A stretch of DNA of 8,031 nucleotides from Actinosomnolentus pattersoniae (SeqCode) (lineage in GTDB: Bacteria; Actinomycetota; UBA4738): NCBI GenBank assembly GCA_013817655.1, contig JACDCJ010000082.1, positions 1 through 8,031 of the forward strand. Reading direction: 5' to 3'. The position numbers were made by a program, and so were the translations under genes. Positions 1-5,823 of this stretch are shown here, piece after piece (the first letter of the stretch is position 1; the number at the start of each line of letters is the position of its first letter). Under the pieces are notes generated by a model. It was not told the DNA's origin and made no database searches. It was given only the letters and a program-made list of their open reading frames with translations.

Positions 1-81
1 GCGGAGGCGAAGGTCCGGCCGGCGGGCGAGCACCATCAGGACCTGGCCATGGGTGGAGAAGAGCGACGGGGAGGCATTCAC
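1..81 (-). CDS. Winged-helix (MarR/ArsR-like) regulator, N-terminal fragment
   Basis: Reading leftward from a GTG at 81-79, the frame stays open to the window edge and gives 27 residues, beginning V-N-A-S-P-S-L-F-S-T-H-G-Q and continuing V-L-M-V-L-A-R-R-P-D-L-R-L-R. This resembles the first helices of short winged-helix regulators whose N-terminus has the form 'tNHaxVLlxIArdPdxRLRdvA', just before the recognition helix, so a DNA-binding repressor or activator is likely. The upstream ATG at 99-97 is in another frame and stops after six codons, so GTG is the best start. A TATACT box lies 8 bases upstream and no Shine-Dalgarno is seen, so the mRNA is probably leaderless. The gene is on the same strand as the sugar operon but 90 bases beyond it, with its own promoter. 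Only a fragment is visible, so the family call is a resemblance from memory and its ligand is unknown. Confidence 0.55.
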   Translation of the reverse strand, partial: MNASPSLFSTHGQVLMVLARRPDLRLR

Positions 82-89
82 GGGGCCGC

Positions 90-95
90 AGTATA
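90..95 (-). promoter_or_regulatory. -10 box of the edge regulator gene (leaderless promoter)
   Basis: TATACT on the minus strand matches the TATAAT consensus at 5 of 6 positions and lies in a conspicuous AT-rich patch (about 90-117) in otherwise GC-rich DNA. The GTG of the downstream gene is 8 bases away, so transcription probably starts at or within two bases of the start codon. No good -35 hexamer is visible at 16-19 bases. An imperfect inverted repeat, ATAC-5-GTAT (93-105), overlaps the box and could be an operator, but it is short. Confidence 0.5.
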
Positions 96-171
96 CATGA
101 AGTATGTTTCGCGTATTGCGCTTCCTGCGATGGGAATGGCGGTGAGGCCTCAGAGGACCTGCCGCTGGCGC

Positions 172-906
172 TCAGCGAGCGCGGAGCATGAGTGATTCTG
201 GACTCAGAACGATCGGGTGGCCGTCGTTCCAGTCGATCCATCCCCGCCCGGCGAAGCTCGCGATGAGCCGGTTGACGCTTCCCCGAGTCACACCGATCAT
301 CTGCGCCATCTCCTCCTGGGTCACCCTGACCGTCAGCCGGACGGCCCCCTCCCCCACCGGCTCCCCGTGCTCCTCCGCGAGCTGCAGGATGCAGCGCGCG
401 AGCCGGGTGGGGGCGTCGAAGAAAACGAGATCCTGGCTGGTCTGGTCGGCTCGGCGGAGCCTTCGGGCCATCAGCTCAAGCAGGCGACGGGCCAGGGCGG
501 GGCGGTTCTCGAGGATCGTCCAGAACAGGTCGGCGTTCAGCGCGTGGACGAGGGTCTCCTCCATCGCCCGGGCGTTCATCGCGCGCGGGCCCCTGTCGAT
601 AACGGCGAGCTCGCCGAAGATCTGCCCCCGCCCGAGGACGGCGATGAGCAGCTCCCCGCCTCCGGCCGAGGAGATGGTCAGCTTGACCTTGCCCTCCCCG
701 ATGACGAACAGGCGCTCGGCCGGCTCTCCCTCCCGGAACACAACCTCTCCGCGCCGGTACCGGACCGAGTGGAGGCGCGTGGCGAGGGTCCGAAGGTCCT
801 CTGGATGCAGGACGGAGAACAGCGGAGCATCCTCGAGGAGTTTCATGCGCTCGGGGAGGTCCTGGTCCTCGCGGATCCGCGAGATCGGGTCCGGACCGGG
901 GGTCAC
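172..906 (-). CDS. Crp/Fnr-family transcriptional regulator
   Basis: A 244-residue protein with the two CRP domains. A cyclic-nucleotide-binding beta-barrel spans about 25-145, and a winged-helix DNA-binding domain spans about 165-240, with the helix-turn-helix around 196-218 (T-Q-E-E-M-A-Q-M-I-G-V-T-R-G-S-V-N-R). The phosphate-binding cassette reads F-G-E-L-A-V-I-D-R-G-P-R-A-M-N: Glu99 and Arg108 match the cAMP-contacting Glu72 and Arg82 of E. coli CRP, but the following serine is Ala109. There is a single cysteine (Cys172), so it is not an Fe-S FNR sensor. The chosen GTG start overlaps the stop of the upstream glycosyltransferase as GTGA, with a GAGGTGG about 10 bases before it. Met21 is an alternative that would remove a poorly conserved leader, but it lacks a Shine-Dalgarno. 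As the last gene of the sugar operon it may control that operon or act more widely. The ligand and targets are unknown. Confidence 0.9.
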   Translation of the reverse strand: MTPGPDPISRIREDQDLPERMKLLEDAPLFSVLHPEDLRTLATRLHSVRYRRGEVVFREGEPAERLFVIGEGKVKLTISSAGGGELLIAVLGRGQIFGELAVIDRGPRAMNARAMEETLVHALNADLFWTILENRPALARRLLELMARRLRRADQTSQDLVFFDAPTRLARCILQLAEEHGEPVGEGAVRLTVRVTQEEMAQMIGVTRGSVNRLIASFAGRGWIDWNDGHPIVLSPESLMLRAR

Positions 907-2021
907 CGCCGGGAGGCCACCTCGCGGAAGAAGGAGTCATGGTCCCGCGCCACCTGGTCCCAGGTGTAGTGATCGCGGATCCGCTGCTGAGCGGTCCTTC
1001 CCAGCTCCCGGACGTCATCGGGATGCCCCTCCGCCCAGCGGATGCCCTCGGCGAGGCTGCCGGACGCCTTCGTCCAGTACCGGCCGGTGTCCGCGAGGTT
1101 CTCCCTGTTGAACTCCGTCGCCAGCGCGAGCGTGAAGTTGGCGCATCCCATTGCCTTGAGGAGGGCGGGGTTCGTCCCGCCGACCTCGTGCCCGTGCAGG
1201 TATCCGTAGCAGCCTAGGTGGAGCGACTCCACGAGCATCGGCCCGTACACGGGACCGAGGAAGCGCACGCGCCCATGTTTCCCGAGGTCCTGGAGGTGGA
1301 CCCAGTAGGGGGTCTCGTAGTTCATGCCCCCGGCGATGACGAGCTCGCGCTCGCTCCCGGACGCGATGAACTCCTCCACGATGCGATCGATGTTGTTCTC
1401 CGGCTCGATGCGGCACGCCACAAGGTAGTAGCCGCCCGGCGCAAGGTTCCAGCGGTCCAGCATCCCGTCGGGCAGATCGGAAAGTACGTACGCACCGTTG
1501 GTCAGGTACCTGGAGTCGCGGCGGTACGTCCGCTGGAAGTAGGCCCGGATGGCCTTCGCGTCCGAGACGAGGTGGTCCGCGGCCAGCCGGACCGCCACCC
1601 ACTCGGCGAAACGCAGGTAGGCCCGGCCGAGCGCGTTCCACTTGCGCCGCTTCCATTCGAGGCCGTCTGTGTTCACAACGACGACCCGGCGCGAGGCACG
1701 GAGGGGCACGTACATTGGGGCGCTCCGGGTGCCGAGGAAGTAGTAGAGGTCGAAGGGCCGTCGAAGGGAGTCCACGATGCAGGTGAACTCGTGCGAGAGC
1801 TGCTCGAGCTCGCGCCGCTTGAGGTAGGGCGTGTAGACGAGCTTCACCCCCTTGTACTCGTCCAGGAGGTCCTCGCCCGTGTAACCCTTGCGGCAGTACA
1901 CGGTCACGTCGTTTCCGAGCTCGACGAGGCGCGGGCAGAGCTCCTGCGCGAATGTCTCGAACCCGCCGTAGCCCGCCGGGATGCCGCGGCTACCGATCAC
2001 CGCGATGCGCAGCCCGGTCAT
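903..2021 (-). CDS. DUF1972/GT4-type glycosyltransferase, probable rhamnosyltransferase
   Basis: A 372-residue GT-B-fold glycosyltransferase. The N-terminus, with S-R-G-I-P-A-G-Y-G-G-F-E-T at 11-23, is the hallmark of the DUF1972 domain. N-T-D-G-L-E-W-K-R-R-K-W (117-128) and the C-terminal H-G-H-E-V-G-G-T-N-P-A-L-L-K-A-M-G (276-292) are further conserved blocks; the latter holds the donor-binding loop, with Glu279. Family members include WchF-type L-rhamnosyltransferases of capsule and cell-wall glycan synthesis. Position directly after an rmlD homologue supports dTDP-rhamnose (or a related deoxysugar) as donor, but this is inference. The protein has no signal peptide or obvious membrane segment and should act at the cytoplasmic membrane face. 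The ATG start is set by an ATGA overlap with the rmlD stop and by a GGAGGT Shine-Dalgarno 5 bases upstream (2027-2032). The frame remains open far upstream, but that extension only shadows rmlD. Confidence 0.88.
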   Translation of the reverse strand: MTGLRIAVIGSRGIPAGYGGFETFAQELCPRLVELGNDVTVYCRKGYTGEDLLDEYKGVKLVYTPYLKRRELEQLSHEFTCIVDSLRRPFDLYYFLGTRSAPMYVPLRASRRVVVVNTDGLEWKRRKWNALGRAYLRFAEWVAVRLAADHLVSDAKAIRAYFQRTYRRDSRYLTNGAYVLSDLPDGMLDRWNLAPGGYYLVACRIEPENNIDRIVEEFIASGSERELVIAGGMNYETPYWVHLQDLGKHGRVRFLGPVYGPMLVESLHLGCYGYLHGHEVGGTNPALLKAMGCANFTLALATEFNRENLADTGRYWTKASGSLAEGIRWAEGHPDDVRELGRTAQQRIRDHYTWDQVARDHDSFFREVASRR

Positions 2022-2911
2022 CCGGGACCTCCGACGGCCGCGTCGGCGCGAGGGCGCCGGCGACCACGCTCCCCGAGGTACCAGGCGAGCGCCTCCTCCC
2101 ACGGACGGTTCGGAGGAAGCCCCAGCACGGCGCTCCTCGTGTCGAGGAGGATCGACGAGCGGGGGCGCCGCACCGCCTGCTCGCCAGCGGGGCGGGGGGA
2201 GAGGTCCGCCGGGATCCCGGCCAGCTCGAACGTGCGTCGCGCGAACTGATACCAGGAGCACGAGCCCGCATTGGCGACGTGGTACGTCCCGGGAGGGACG
2301 CGCCGTTCCAGGAGCAAGAGAACGCGCTCGGCCATGTCGTGCGTGGAGGAGGGGGCGAAGATCTGGTCGTCGACGACGGAGATGGAATCGCCCGCGGCCG
2401 CCTTCGCCAGCATCGTCTCGACGAAGTTCCCGCCCTTTCCGGAGCTTCCCGCGTGGCCGAAGAGTCCGGACCCGCGGATCACCAGAGAGTCGGGGCACGC
2501 GTTCCTGGTGACCTGTTCCCCCGCGACCTTCGAGACGCCGTACACCGACAGCGGCCCGACGGCGTCGTGTTCGGCGTAGCCGGCCGGGCGCTCGCCGTCG
2601 AAGACGTAGTCCGTGCTCACGTAGACGCACCGCGCCCCGGCCTCACGCGCGGCGCGGGCGGCGTTCAGCGCCCCTCCCGCGTTGACGCCGAACGAGCGAG
2701 AGGGATCCTCCTCGCAGAGCTCGACCTTGTGGAAGGCGGCCGCATCGATCACCACATCCGGTCGCGCCTCGAGAACCGAGGCCCGGACCCCTGCCTCGTC
2801 CATCACGTCCACTGACGCGTGCGGAGGCCGAACCAGCTCGTGCCGGCCGTCGGCGGCGGCGGCGAGGTCGGTGCCGAGCTGTCCCCAGCCCCCGAAGACG
2901 AGGAGGCGCAT
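2018..2911 (-). CDS. rmlD: dTDP-4-dehydrorhamnose reductase (RmlD/RfbD)
   Basis: This enzyme reduces dTDP-4-keto-L-rhamnose to dTDP-L-rhamnose with NAD(P)H, the last step of the pathway, in the cytosol. The 297-residue length is normal. An N-terminal Rossmann motif G-G-W-G-Q-L-G (7-13) is followed by S-T-D-Y-V-F-D-G (99-106) and Y-G-V-S-K (124-128). Thr100, Tyr124 and Lys128 match the Thr/Tyr/Lys triad of characterised RmlD proteins in both order and spacing. The C-terminal R-P-R-S-S-I-L-L-D (249-257) is the family's substrate-side 'RP..S.L' block. The last 17 residues are Arg-, Ala- and Gly-rich, look unstructured, and reach into the overlap with the next gene. The ATG follows the preceding SDR gene's stop by only 7 bases with a weak Shine-Dalgarno, so translational coupling is likely. 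If the sugar made here is not rhamnose, it could be a related 4-ketoreductase. Confidence 0.9.
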   Translation of the reverse strand: MRLLVFGGWGQLGTDLAAAADGRHELVRPPHASVDVMDEAGVRASVLEARPDVVIDAAAFHKVELCEEDPSRSFGVNAGGALNAARAAREAGARCVYVSTDYVFDGERPAGYAEHDAVGPLSVYGVSKVAGEQVTRNACPDSLVIRGSGLFGHAGSSGKGGNFVETMLAKAAAGDSISVVDDQIFAPSSTHDMAERVLLLLERRVPPGTYHVANAGSCSWYQFARRTFELAGIPADLSPRPAGEQAVRRPRSSILLDTRSAVLGLPPNRPWEEALAWYLGERGRRRPRADAAVGGPG

Positions 2912-2918
2912 CGGTGCG

Positions 2919-4034
2919 CTAGCTGCCCTGCCGGGCCCGCTCCGCGAGCAGCCGCGCCCGCTCGCCCTCCAGCCCGCGATCTCCCCATTCTGGCTTCGAG
3001 AGCACGTAGCCGTGGGTCGACACGGTTTCGACCGCCGACTCGAGGAGCTTCATCCACTCGATGTTGTAGTACCGGGGATGCGAGAAGTCCGTGAACCCAT
3101 GACGCTCTATCTGCTCCACCATGTGCGCCACGGACTCCTCGACGGTCACACGCGGCTGGAAGCCGAGCGTCTTGAGGATCTTGTCCCCGGAGACGCGGTA
3201 GCTCCGGACGAGCCGGTAGGAAAAATCGACGTCGAGCTCGGCCTGGACTCCGAGGTCCTGGAGCGCCCGCTGCACACGCAGGGCGAGCTCGGAGATGCGG
3301 AAGTTCCCGGCCGAGAGGTTGAAGATCTGCCCCCGGATGAGATCGGCATCGGAGTCGAGCGCCATGACATAGGCGCGGGCCACGTCCTTGACGTCGATCA
3401 GCGGCCGCCACATCGCCCCGCCGTAGTGGACCGAGAGCTTCCCGCGCATCAGGGCGTCCTTGACGAACGCGTTCACGACGAGGTCGTAACGCATCCGGGC
3501 GGAGAACCCGAAGATGGTTCCCTTCCTGAAGGACACGGGGACGAAGTCGTCGTCGGCCATGGCCAGGATGGCCTGCTCCGCGGCGAGCTTCGAGGTGGCG
3601 TAGGCGGCCTTCGGATCGACCTCCGAGTCCTCGTCCAGCAGCAGGTCGCGGACCTCCTCGCCAACCCCGCGGTCGTAGATCGAGCAGGTGCTGGCGAAGA
3701 TCAGGCGGGGCACGCCCGCCTTCTTCGCCACCTCCGCCACCTTGATGGACGCGTGGGTGTTGAGCTCCTCGTTCGCCTTCGGGTTGAACTCGGCGGTCGG
3801 GTCGTTCGAGAGCCCACCGATGTTGATGACGGCCCCGCAGTCCTCCACGTGGCTCTCGTTGAAGTCCCGCATGTCCTCGACGACGAGCTCGACCCGGTCA
3901 AGGAACTCCCCGGCGTGGTCGCGCCCGAAGAACAGACGGTCGAAGACCCGGACCGAATACCCCTTCGCGAGCAGCTCTTCGACGAGGACGCAGCCGACGT
4001 ACCCGGCTCCGCCGACTACCAGTACCTTCTTCAT
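2919..4034 (-). CDS. NAD-dependent nucleotide-sugar epimerase/dehydratase (extended SDR)
   Basis: A 371-residue extended short-chain dehydrogenase/reductase. It has the dinucleotide motif G-G-A-G-Y-V-G (8-14), an acidic residue after the second strand (Asp32) that favours NAD+, a catalytic-site block A-S-T-C-S-I-Y-D (114-121), and Y-A-T-S-K (145-149) supplying Tyr145 and Lys149. A GalE-like R-P-L-I-D-V-K-D-V-A-R-A (210-221) marks the sugar-binding half. It probably epimerises or dehydrates a nucleotide sugar; its place between the RmlC and RmlD homologues suggests the same dTDP-deoxysugar pathway. It lacks the length and motif set I would expect for a standard RmlB, and its C-terminus runs 40-60 residues beyond typical GalE-like proteins. 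The ATG overlaps the upstream stop as ATGA and has an AAGGAG Shine-Dalgarno 5 bases upstream (4040-4045). An in-frame leader of about 45 codons exists but lies inside the upstream gene and has no homology. The exact substrate cannot be assigned. Confidence 0.82.
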   Translation of the reverse strand: MKKVLVVGGAGYVGCVLVEELLAKGYSVRVFDRLFFGRDHAGEFLDRVELVVEDMRDFNESHVEDCGAVINIGGLSNDPTAEFNPKANEELNTHASIKVAEVAKKAGVPRLIFASTCSIYDRGVGEEVRDLLLDEDSEVDPKAAYATSKLAAEQAILAMADDDFVPVSFRKGTIFGFSARMRYDLVVNAFVKDALMRGKLSVHYGGAMWRPLIDVKDVARAYVMALDSDADLIRGQIFNLSAGNFRISELALRVQRALQDLGVQAELDVDFSYRLVRSYRVSGDKILKTLGFQPRVTVEESVAHMVEQIERHGFTDFSHPRYYNIEWMKLLESAVETVSTHGYVLSKPEWGDRGLEGERARLLAERARQGS

Positions 4035-4591
4035 CGAGACTCCTTCTCGTAGGGGTCGTGCTCCGGCGCATCTTTCAGCACCTCGGCCAGGGCGGGGTTG
4101 GACCTGTCCCGATCGGACAGGATGGGATCTCGTGACGGCCACTCGATCCCCATTCCCGGATCGTCCCACGTGATCCCGAACTCGTCCTCACCCGTGTAGT
4201 AGTTGTCGACCATGTAATGGAGCATGAGATCGGTCTCCGCGTAGAAGCCATGGGCCACTCCCCGCGGTATGTACAGTCCCTTGAAACCCTCGTCGACATC
4301 GATCCTCACGGTGAGCCCCTTGCCCTCGGTGGGCGAGCCCGTCCGCAGGTCGTAGAGCCCGACCAGGGCGACCCCTGTGTAGAAGTTCCACCAGTCGGCC
4401 TGAGCGCGATGGAAGTGAAGCCCGCGAAGGACGTTGGCCTTCGACACGGAGATGTTGCCCTGGACCATCTCGCGCGAACCCGGAACCCACGAGCGCCGGT
4501 AGTCCTCGGTGAAGGAACCCCGGTTGTCCGGATGCGTCGTCAGCGGGACGAGATGAACTCCATCGATTCCGACGTCGATCAACTCCGGCAT
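4031..4591 (-). CDS. rmlC: dTDP-4-dehydrorhamnose 3,5-epimerase family protein (RmlC/RfbC-like)
   Basis: A 186-residue RmlC-type cupin, normal length, first gene of the operon. Family blocks appear in order: D-N-R-G-S-F-T-E (22-29), V-L-R-G-L-H-F-H (54-61), Y-D-L-R-T-G-S-P-T (80-88), I-P-R-G-V-A-H-G-F (108-116), Y-Y-T-G-E-D-E-F-G-I (131-140) and W-D-D-P (142-145). His59 matches the catalytic base and Tyr132 aligns with the catalytic tyrosine. In canonical RmlC the segment after the histidine contains Q-x-K-L-V; here it is Q-A-D-W-W (64-68), so the conserved lysine is replaced by Asp66. This 'LHxHxxQxDxW' form is one I associate with a distinct subfamily, so 3- or 5-epimerisation of another dTDP-4-keto sugar is possible. 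A strong AGGAGGAG lies 7 bases before the ATG. Family assignment is firm; the rhamnose-specific function is less certain. Confidence 0.85.
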   Translation of the reverse strand: MPELIDVGIDGVHLVPLTTHPDNRGSFTEDYRRSWVPGSREMVQGNISVSKANVLRGLHFHRAQADWWNFYTGVALVGLYDLRTGSPTEGKGLTVRIDVDEGFKGLYIPRGVAHGFYAETDLMLHYMVDNYYTGEDEFGITWDDPGMGIEWPSRDPILSDRDRSNPALAEVLKDAPEHDPYEKESR

Positions 4592-4598
4592 GGGGCGA

Positions 4599-4606
4599 CT
4601 CCTCCT
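4599..4606 (-). promoter_or_regulatory. Strong Shine-Dalgarno of the sugar operon's first gene
   Basis: AGGAGGAG on the minus strand, 7 bases before the ATG at 4591. It fixes that start and contrasts with the divergent gene, which has no Shine-Dalgarno, so the two sides of this promoter region use different modes of translation initiation. Confidence 0.8.
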
Positions 4607-4610
4607 GGCA

Positions 4611-4641
4611 GGGACAGCGTGGGCGAAAGAGCCGACATACT
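4611..4641 (+). promoter_or_regulatory. Leaderless promoter of the plus-strand glycosyltransferase
   Basis: The -10 hexamer CATACT (4636-4641) matches TATAAT at 4 of 6 positions, including -11A and -7T, and ends exactly 6 bases before the GTG start, so the predicted +1 is the G of the start codon. A partial -35, GGGACA (4611-4616), lies 19 bases upstream. There is no Shine-Dalgarno before the GTG, which agrees with a leaderless mRNA. Confidence 0.55.
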
Positions 4642-4642
4642 A
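4637..4642 (-). promoter_or_regulatory. -10 box of the five-gene sugar operon
   Basis: TAGTAT on the minus strand matches TATAAT at 4 positions, including the key A at -11 and T at -7. It would start transcription near 4630, giving a leader of about 39 bases that contains the Shine-Dalgarno. No convincing -35 is visible at 17-18 bases, where the sequence is CAGGGG inside the divergent gene's first codons. It shares its base pairs with the oppositely oriented -10 box of the plus-strand glycosyltransferase. Confidence 0.5.
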
Positions 4643-4647
4643 GCAAC

Positions 4648-5760
4648 GTGACCGGCCGCCCCCTGCGCATCGGCATCGATGCCCATGCCATCGGCGAGCG
4701 CAAGACCGGCAACGAGCGGTTCATCGCCAACCTCATTCCCGCCCTCCGACGGCTGTGCGACCACGAGATGGTCCTGTACTTCACCGAGCCCGGGGCCGCG
4801 GCGGCATGGCCGCCGGCAGACCGAACCGAGGCTCGGGTCCTGCGGCCGGGGCACCGACTCGTTCGCATCCCCTTGACGTTGCCCTATCGGGCCGCGAGGG
4901 ACCGCATCGACGTCCTCCTGGTGCAGTACACCGGGCCACCGGTGATCCGCTGTCCCGTGGTCACAGTCGTCCACGACGTGGGGTTCGCGCGCCTCCCACA
5001 GTTCTACACGCGGGCCGAACGGATCTGGATGAAGCGCACGATCCCGCTCACCATGCGCAGGGCGGCGGGGGTGATCACCGTCTCGGAGTTCTCGAAGGAA
5101 GAGATCGTCGGCCTCTACGCCATTCCTCGCACACGGGTCACGGTGGCACCCAACGGCGTCGCGCCGGCCTTCGCGGACGGGCGCCGGCGCGCCCCCTCGA
5201 TCGAACCTCCCTTCTTCCTGTCCGTGGGGAATCTGCAGCCTAGGAAGAACCTGGCCACGTTGGTCCGCGGCTATCGGCTGTTCCTCGAGCGCCGCCCGGA
5301 GACTCAGGAGCGGTTGGTGGTGGTGGGTCAGCCGTGGTTCGAAGCCGAGGCGCTTCAACGTGAGACCGTCGATCTCCGGACGTCGGGTCGACTGGTGTTC
5401 ACAGGTTACGCAACGGACGAGGACCTCGTCGGGCTTCTGCAGTGGGCGACCGCGTTCGCCTACCCCTCGGTGTACGAGGGGTTCGGGCTGCCGCCGATCG
5501 AGGCGATGGCCGCCGGCGCCCCCACCCTCGTGAGCGACATCCCGGTGATGCGCGAGGTGCTCGGCGACTCCGCCCTCCGCCTCCCCCCCTCGGATCCCGA
5601 GGCTTGGGCCGGCGCCCTCGATCGCGTCTCCTCCGATGCCGCCCTCAGGGCACGGCTGACCGAGGCGGGGCGGGCGCGGGCGGCCCGCTACACGTGGGAG
5701 GCGTGCGCCCGGCAAGTCCTGTCGGTCCTGGAGGAGGCGGCCGCGACCGGAAGGCGCTGA
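4648..5760 (+). CDS. Glycosyltransferase family 4 (GT-B, retaining)
   Basis: A 370-residue two-domain GT-B enzyme that transfers a sugar from a nucleotide donor, probably to a lipid-linked or surface glycan. The N-terminal acceptor domain begins R-I-G-I-D-A-H-A-I-G, with G-N-E-R-F at 21-25. V-V-H-D-V-G-F (107-113) and V-S-E-F-S-K (145-150) are typical of the mannosyl/rhamnosyl-transferase-like branch of GT4. The C-terminal donor domain has S-V-G-N-L-Q-P-R-K-N (192-201), whose Arg199 and Lys200 contact donor phosphates, and E-G-F-G-L-P-P-I-E (277-285), the classic EX7E motif, both glutamates intact. There is no signal peptide or membrane helix, so it should act on the cytoplasmic side. The GTG at 4648 is chosen because the homologous N-terminus starts five codons later and a -10 box sits at leaderless spacing. 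It is divergent from the deoxysugar operon, which hints at a shared glycan product. Donor and acceptor are unknown. Confidence 0.9.
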   Translation: MTGRPLRIGIDAHAIGERKTGNERFIANLIPALRRLCDHEMVLYFTEPGAAAAWPPADRTEARVLRPGHRLVRIPLTLPYRAARDRIDVLLVQYTGPPVIRCPVVTVVHDVGFARLPQFYTRAERIWMKRTIPLTMRRAAGVITVSEFSKEEIVGLYAIPRTRVTVAPNGVAPAFADGRRRAPSIEPPFFLSVGNLQPRKNLATLVRGYRLFLERRPETQERLVVVGQPWFEAEALQRETVDLRTSGRLVFTGYATDEDLVGLLQWATAFAYPSVYEGFGLPPIEAMAAGAPTLVSDIPVMREVLGDSALRLPPSDPEAWAGALDRVSSDAALRARLTEAGRARAARYTWEACARQVLSVLEEAAATGRR

Positions 5761-5787
5761 GGGCTCCCGCGTCACGCCACGCGATCT

Positions 5788-5817
5788 TTGACGGTGGCTC
5801 GGCGGCGTCCCTATCCT
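5788..5817 (+). promoter_or_regulatory. Leaderless sigma-70-type promoter of the AlkP-superfamily gene
   Basis: TTGACG (5788-5793, 5 of 6 to consensus), an 18-base spacer and TATCCT (5812-5817, 4 of 6) end exactly 6 bases before a GTG at 5824. The predicted +1 is therefore the first base of the start codon. The spacing from -10 to GTG is identical to that of the glycosyltransferase promoter upstream. The promoter lies in the 63-base gap between the two genes, so the downstream gene can be expressed independently. Confidence 0.68.
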
Positions 5818-5823
5818 CCTGCC

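Noticed and set aside
168..182. A 6-bp perfect GC-rich hairpin (GCGCTC-AGC-GAGCGC) at the end of the Crp gene as a terminator
   Set aside because: It overlaps the stop codon, the stem is short, and no T-run follows on the minus strand. TGAGGCCTCA at 143-152 is a palindrome with no loop and is no better.
2022..2630. A 203-codon N-terminal extension of the DUF1972 glycosyltransferase
   Set aside because: It lies entirely over rmlD in another frame, is low-complexity Arg-rich, and the family N-terminus begins at the ATG at 2021, which has a good Shine-Dalgarno.
2682..4052. A 456-codon plus-strand open frame opposite rmlD and the SDR gene
   Set aside because: It lies antisense to two well-supported enzymes, has no family motif, and mirrors their codon structure; the same applies to the 343-codon plus-strand frame at 1218-2249 and the 307-codon frame at 188-1111.
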